A stretch of DNA of 64,000 nt. It comes from Otis tarda (taxonomy: Eukaryota > Chordata > Aves > Otidiformes > Otididae). A program made the position numbers and the translations under genes. Positions 58,401-64,000 of this stretch are shown in pieces. Every line of letters starts with the position of its first letter. Position 1 is the first letter of the stretch. A model generated the notes under the pieces. That model worked only from the letters and a program-made list of their open reading frames with translations. It did no database searches and had not been told where the DNA came from. The DNA lies in contig CM048553.1 in the NCBI GenBank assembly GCA_026413225.1, forward strand, positions 97,562,190-97,626,189, in the 5' to 3' direction.

Positions 58401-59921
58401 GATTAAACCCACAGCATGGTTTGTTCTCGCATTTGTCACTTTTAAGTGCCTAAGTTTAATACTAAGATGCCACCAAGCTGCTTAGCAGTAATGTTTGGCT
58501 GCAGCTTGGCCCTGTGGGCACTGCAGCTCCCAACCCAGTACGTGTGCAAAACTGGCTAACTGTTGATATTCCCAAAACGAATAGTTCTGAGTCTCATAAA
58601 CTAAGCTGGGGCGTGTCTGGAGTGTCAAGTCCTATGAAAGAAAGATTTGAAAGTTTTTATTTAAAAGAATCCATTAAAATTAAGATCTTGAGATGGTAAA
58701 AATGATGCTTTCAAGAATCTTAAAACTGGCTGATTCCTCTGCAGGAACATAATCTAAATGTTTTGCTAACTGAAGAAGAAATTGTGAAAGAACCAAGCTG
58801 TTTCACTATCCTATTCAAATAATTGTTATTTTTAAAAAAAAAAAAAGTCATCTGGAGAGGTGATAAGAAATTTGTAGGTTTTTATGCAACATACGGAAAT
58901 TCTTTATGCTGAAATTCGATTTCTTTATTCTTCATTCCTAGTCTTATTCCTGTCTTCTTGTTGTATTCTTGATATTGGTAAACTGTATTAGTGTAGCACA
59001 TTTAAAGCTGCAACACAAAAAATTAGAATGTGTAGTATATTCAGTTCAGAAGGCTGGTTTTTTTTTTTTGTTTCAGATTAACAGAGGAGTAATATACATC
59101 ACTTTCTTGATCAACTGCATTTGAAGTTTTTATTATTGCTTTCATGAACTCAATACCTTCCCAGGCATTCCTTGCCAGTTCATTACTGTATAGTCTTCTG
59201 AATGCACATGCAGTGGTGGTCAAACATGGGAAAATAATGGAACTTCTTTAAAAGTGAAACTTTTTACCTTTCATCAATTCAGTCCATTTTCCAAGATAAC
59301 CTTATTTTATAATTTCACATAGAATTGTAATTGTATTAAAATAAATTATTTAAAATAAATTCAAATAATATTGTTGTTGATCTGAAAGTTAACAGTACCT
59401 AAAATAGTGATTTAGTTTGTAAGCTTCATTCTGAGAGTATATAAACAAGGACATCTTTGTTCAGGATGTTTCTGATGGTCTCACCACTATTAACTCATTG
59501 TTCACAATTAGATGGCTTCTTTTATTAATACTGAGTTGTAATATCAAATAACTTTGTAGGTCTGTTACACAGATACATAAATAGCAACAACTTCACCATT
59601 CATATAACAAGATGATGGGAAAGGTGCGGGTAGATTTGTGTGAAGATATCAAATAGCACCATTCAAAACACAGGCTGGCCAGCTAGAGCTCAAGGTTGAG
59701 AGGAAATATGATTCAAATGGAAGTAACTTTATATAAGGCTGTTAAGATATCAGTGCTTATTTTATGATGGAAGAGTAGACTTACTTAAAAAAAATCTTTA
59801 GCACATTATGAATAGGTTTAAAGCAGAGGTTTTTGTTGCAAAAGGAAGCTGAAAAGAAGTGCTCCTACAAGATGTAAGGAGCATCTTGTTCATAAACATA
59901 GTGAATCTTTAGCTGAACCTT

Positions 59922-59962
59922 ACAACATTTGTTTAATGTTGTAACACATTTGTTTAATGTAA
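59922..59962. repeat. Imperfect tandem repeat, about 20-bp unit
   Basis: acaacatttgtttaatgt is followed by aacacatttgtttaatgt, and then by a decayed further unit (cagtgtttgtttaaacatt). AT-rich local duplication. Confidence 0.7.
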
Positions 59963-61591
59963 CACCTTACAGTGTTTGTTTAAACATTAATATTAGACAA
60001 AGGTGGATTTTTTTTGTTTTAAATAAACATCATATCTGTTCCAAGTCTGGAAAATGACCCAGAACGATCTGTTTCTTTGTGGAGATACTTCCAGTGTTTG
60101 GTGGTCGTCAACCATGTTGTCCACTAAATAACTGATTTCTAGCTTTTTGAGTTATCACAGGTAATGCACCTGTAAGAGATTCTATCAAGCAATTTATAAA
60201 AAGCACAAATTCCAATAATGGGTGCATACATAGTATTTTTAAAAATAGACCCTGAACCAAAACAGTGTAGGAAGTCTAAAGAAATGAGAACTAGGAATCT
60301 GCATTTTAGCATCTGCGTAGACATACTTGGTTGTTGTATACCAAGCAACATTATCTGCTTTGATACTTGTGAGTTGCCTTTGAATGACAGAAAACAACAA
60401 CAAAAAAAAATTGTTGGAGATATTCAATTAGTCAAAACATCTTGTTCAAAATGAAGTAACTAAGAAATATAAGCAGAGAATTAAAGGTATATCCTAAAAT
60501 TCTGTGAAGATATGAGGTATTTTGTAATGACCTAACCTTTTAGGAAAAAGATAGAGAGTACCTATTTTTACAAATTATCCTTCTATAGCAGCATAGGAAT
60601 GTTTTCAGGTTTTGTGTCTAGTTTGGAGAAGAGGTTTGAATGCAAGTTTCCTGTCTTCTGAGGAGGTGCCTTTCTGCTAATTTGGTGGGTTCTGGGGAGA
60701 GGGTGATCTTCCTCAGCCTCTTACATCAAAATGCATCATTAAAAACTTCCAACATAAGAGCATTACTGATTGACTGTGTAACTTCATGTTCATGCTTTCC
60801 AATTATTGGTGTTATTTTTGTCATGTTCTTTCAAATGAGCGGGATTTGGAGGTATAATACATTTAAGAATATAAATGGGCAGATATATGAATTTCAGAGG
60901 CTTTTGCTGTTTTCTAAATTTTTCATTTTGCTGGCTTCATTAATTAATTACGGCAGACAAATTTGAGGTCATTTTCTTCAAAATTAAAAATTTATTTTCA
61001 TTTGAAACTTACCATCTCATTCTTAGCAACAGCAATCTCATTTTGACAAAGTCTCCTGGTATGTTTAAACTAGAATGTTTACAATATAGACAATAGTTAC
61101 ATTATTCTAATTTGCATAATCCAGATCAGGAATACATAAAACTTCTTGAACCAAACATACTAGAAATAACATTTTTCCGACTATCGAGTTAGAAACATAT
61201 TATAAGCATAATTGAATTTATTACTGTTCCCAAGAGGCAATTACTGTTTCAGTGAGAACAAAACAGTCTTATTAGAGACATGAAAATACCATGTATCTGT
61301 TTGCCAAATATATCACTAAAGTGTACACAAAAGAGCTGAATACTTATTAATAGCAGCAAAAAGATGGAATGCTAAGTATGGTTATCACAGCTCAGTTCAT
61401 GTGAAGTCAAAAAAAAAGATGTCACTGTCTAATGCGAACGTGTTGATATGAAACCTATTTTTTAAATTGCTCAGAGTTGATCTGTGGTTTTACTGGTTAT
61501 TAGCATAGTGCATGATAAGGGATAATGATCAAAGACTTGAAAAATTATTTAAGTTAAGAATAGTACTTTACTGACCTAAATATCTATTCCC

Positions 61592-61608
61592 TTTTTTTTT
61601 TTTTTTTT
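61592..61608. repeat. Poly-T run (about 17)
   Basis: This simple T-run has no retrocopy attached that I can recognise. Confidence 0.75.
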
Positions 61609-63940
61609 GTTATGGGTTTCTTTTTCAGTACTGCATTCAAGAATGTCACAAAGTGGCAAAACTCAAGTGGCTTGAATCTAATTGCACTTGGTTTACTGGT
61701 TTTATTAATAACAAGATTCAGGGTCAATATCAGGAATACAACAAATAAACCACAACAGCAGACACTGATAAAATGTTAATATATACATACAAATATCTAA
61801 ACAGTCTCCTATATGTAATCCCAACATTTTCTGCTAAACACATACTTTGAGTTACTTGCAGACACCTCTGGCTCACAGGGTGCATGGGTTACCAGCACAC
61901 CCTTTCTTCTGGGAGTGCAGGTTCCCCTATACATGTCGATCCCGTCAGAGATGTGGGCTCCCTGTCTATCTCTGCAACTTGGTAATTCCCATGCCAATGA
62001 GACAGCACCCCCAGACTTCACAATTGCACTGTGTGATGCACAGTGTCATCAGGTTTTGTGTGTATGACCCCTCAGACAGTTTTCGGTCCATTTGCATATA
62101 CTTTTCTTGGCCAAGACCCAAGATGCCTGTTGTATGTGTACTTTTCTCTCACTAATTCACCATTAATGACCCTATGTATCTTCTTTCTTTGTTTATTTTA
62201 AGAAAGCGTAGTCATTTTATGTCTCATTGCTTTATCAATATTTTTTGAGTGAGCCATATCATTTTTTTTTCCTTTTGGCATTGATACTCAATCGCTAATG
62301 CTAAATAAAAATCAGATTTTCTATTCTACAGAAAATCTGGGGATAAAAATATGTTTTGAATACAAAAGTGGAAATTATGGTGATGTTCAGAAAGGCAAAA
62401 ACTAGATAACATGTCTTTAGAAGCGAAACATTTAGATTATTCCTAATATTGATCTTAAATCCCAAGTTTTGCTTCTTATTATAGCACCTAGTTTCTCATC
62501 AATATGCATGCCCTGAATTTACAATGAACATTCCCAAACTCTCCAGAAGTCAAATGTGAAACCAGGCTGGTTTCCAGTGAAAAAAAAAATTGCCTTTAGG
62601 TCAGCTAAAGATTTTTTTCAAAATCCTCTCAGAATGTCCCAGATTCCACAAATCAGATATTTTTATTATCAAAAACCAGCTCTACCAGCCAAGGATGCAT
62701 GGCCCACAAGGTCAAAAGAAGGCTTCTTTTCACCTTTTCTAGCTTTACCTTCCCTGTCTTTAGCTGTTGTCTCTCCCTCAATTTTTCCATCTGCAATGTA
62801 CAGTGCATTTTATTTTTACTTCTTTGTTCACATTTGTGCAGCCTTGCTTTTTGACATCTGGCCCAGGTGGAGTTTCTAGAGGGAGGAGATTTTCCTCCTC
62901 CTTGCGATTCCTCAGGCTCTCAGATTCAGCTGCAGGCTTCCAACTCCCTGCTGTGCCTCTCGCATGGTCTTCCACCTGCTACGCTCTGTAGTCTCCAGTC
63001 CCTCTTTGGGGAAGAAAAGAGTCTGTTCAGGGCAGACAAGCTTTCAAACAGCCAGACCTCCAGGATAACGAAACGAGAAACTTTCAAGGAGTCAGAGGGG
63101 GCTGGGCAGAATTTGCTACAACTCTAGAAGTCACAGGCTGAGCTGAAAGCAAGTCTGAAAGCAAGGACACACCTACAAGGATGTTATGGGCAGATGGGGA
63201 ATTGCACAAAAAGCTTTTCTAACTTGTGTTCTGTCCTCCCCAGTCAATGTGAGGTTTTTATATTAAAAACGAAGTCATTCTGCTTTTTACTCTAAAGACA
63301 TTTTGTCCTTTTCAGTTTAAAAATTTTCTGATTTTCTCTGAGAAGCTCACTGTAAGGAAAACATCTGGATAGGTCTGCGTCAAAGCTGTGGCCAGCTCGG
63401 GGTCCTGTTACTCCATCGTTCTTTATAAGCTCACCATCTCCTTTTTCTTAGACCCATATTCTGGGTATTATCTTTGAATCAGGTCTTGTCCGTGAGGCGT
63501 GCCCATCAAGGCTATGTTCTTGCCTTGCCATTTTTCCCTTTGTTTGTCTTATTTTTCCAGAATGCTCAGGGTCTGCAGTAAGTGGTGCATACCTCACATA
63601 GTAGAATTTCCTCTTAATTAGTCTGAATAATATCTCTACTTCTCTGTTAACCTCTGTTCAAAATGTTGCTGTTAGTATTAGTTCCTTGGGTAGTTTTTAT
63701 AGCTCAGTCTCTTGTTTTCCTCCACTAGTTCCTTCCTCTGCCTGCACAGAATGCAATAAAAGTGAAAAAAAAATGCACAATATTGTAACTGTGTTGTGTT
63801 TTTACATAAGGAAAAGATTGTTAATTCAGCATCCAGATTTGTTATACTTGGAGAGGGAATGAAGGGAGACCAAAAAAAAGCAAGAAAACAATGAATGAGA
63901 CAATTATAAAGTGTCAACATTTTTGTGAAGATCTTTGAAT

Positions 63941-63972
63941 TTTTTTTTTCTCAAGATCTTGAGAAAAAAAAA
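63941..63972. repeat. Perfect 32-bp palindrome
   Basis: Nine T, then ctcaaga, then its reverse complement tcttgag, then nine A: an uninterrupted self-complementary sequence with no spacer. It lies 28 bp from the right edge of the window. Confidence 0.92.
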
Positions 63973-64000
63973 GTGACTGAAATTATTATATCCACATTGC

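Larger units (their letters stand above)
51026..64000 (+). other. GABBR2: GABBR2 intron, 5' part (continues beyond the window)
   Basis: The intron starts at a consensus gtaagt donor. At least 12,975 bp follow with no further GABBR2 exon that I can recognise. Listed contents are an 18-bp tandem duplication, one CR1 copy, small tandem repeats and a 32-bp palindrome at the right edge. About 52.5-59.9 kb and 60.0-63.9 kb are AT-rich with mild GC-richer patches (61.86-62.1 and 62.7-63.4 kb). These show no coding or RNA gene. Confidence 0.88.

Noticed and set aside
60640-60966. A 108-codon + strand frame with hydrophobic stretches
   Set aside because: It has no family resemblance, no promoter and no splice context, and sits in AT-rich intron where such frames occur by chance.

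Overview
The window is vertebrate and almost certainly avian genomic DNA from inside one large gene, GABBR2, the GABA-B receptor subunit 2. Four short coding exons lie on the + strand at 8721-8781, 47047-47127, 50270-50420 and 50893-51025. Their splice phases fit one another, and joined in that order they read without a stop from the end of the extracellular Venus-flytrap domain through the stalk, TM1, the first intracellular loop and TM2 to the conserved cysteine before TM3. Earlier and later exons of the gene lie outside the window. The bird call rests on several CR1 LINE copies with the usual CR1 3' end, LTRs of a type I recognise from bird genomes, low repeat density and long introns. The species cannot be named from this sequence.

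Layout. 1-8720 is the end of an upstream intron, with one CR1 copy and a 26-bp hairpin. 8782-47046 is a single 38-kb intron. It holds an LTR nested inside a related LTR (13549-15106), two old CR1 copies (about 15.7-16.6 kb and 17.3-18.2 kb), a solo LTR with perfect 5-bp target-site duplications (27753-28237), a GC-rich unclassified patch (36.4-37.0 kb) and two younger CR1 copies (41.8-42.7 kb and 46.3-46.7 kb). The other three exons cluster within 4 kb (47.0-51.0 kb). 51026-64000 is the start of another long intron, with one CR1 copy and a perfect 32-bp palindrome near the right edge.

Apart from GABBR2 there is no gene I can support. The open frames scattered through the window are short, lack family resemblance, or are CR1 or LTR sequence. 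I found no RNA gene, CRISPR array or new multigene system. The points most worth a second look are the in-frame skippable 81-nt exon, the datable LTR-in-LTR nest, a template-switch-like inverted duplication inside a CR1 copy, and a splice acceptor built from a tetranucleotide repeat.
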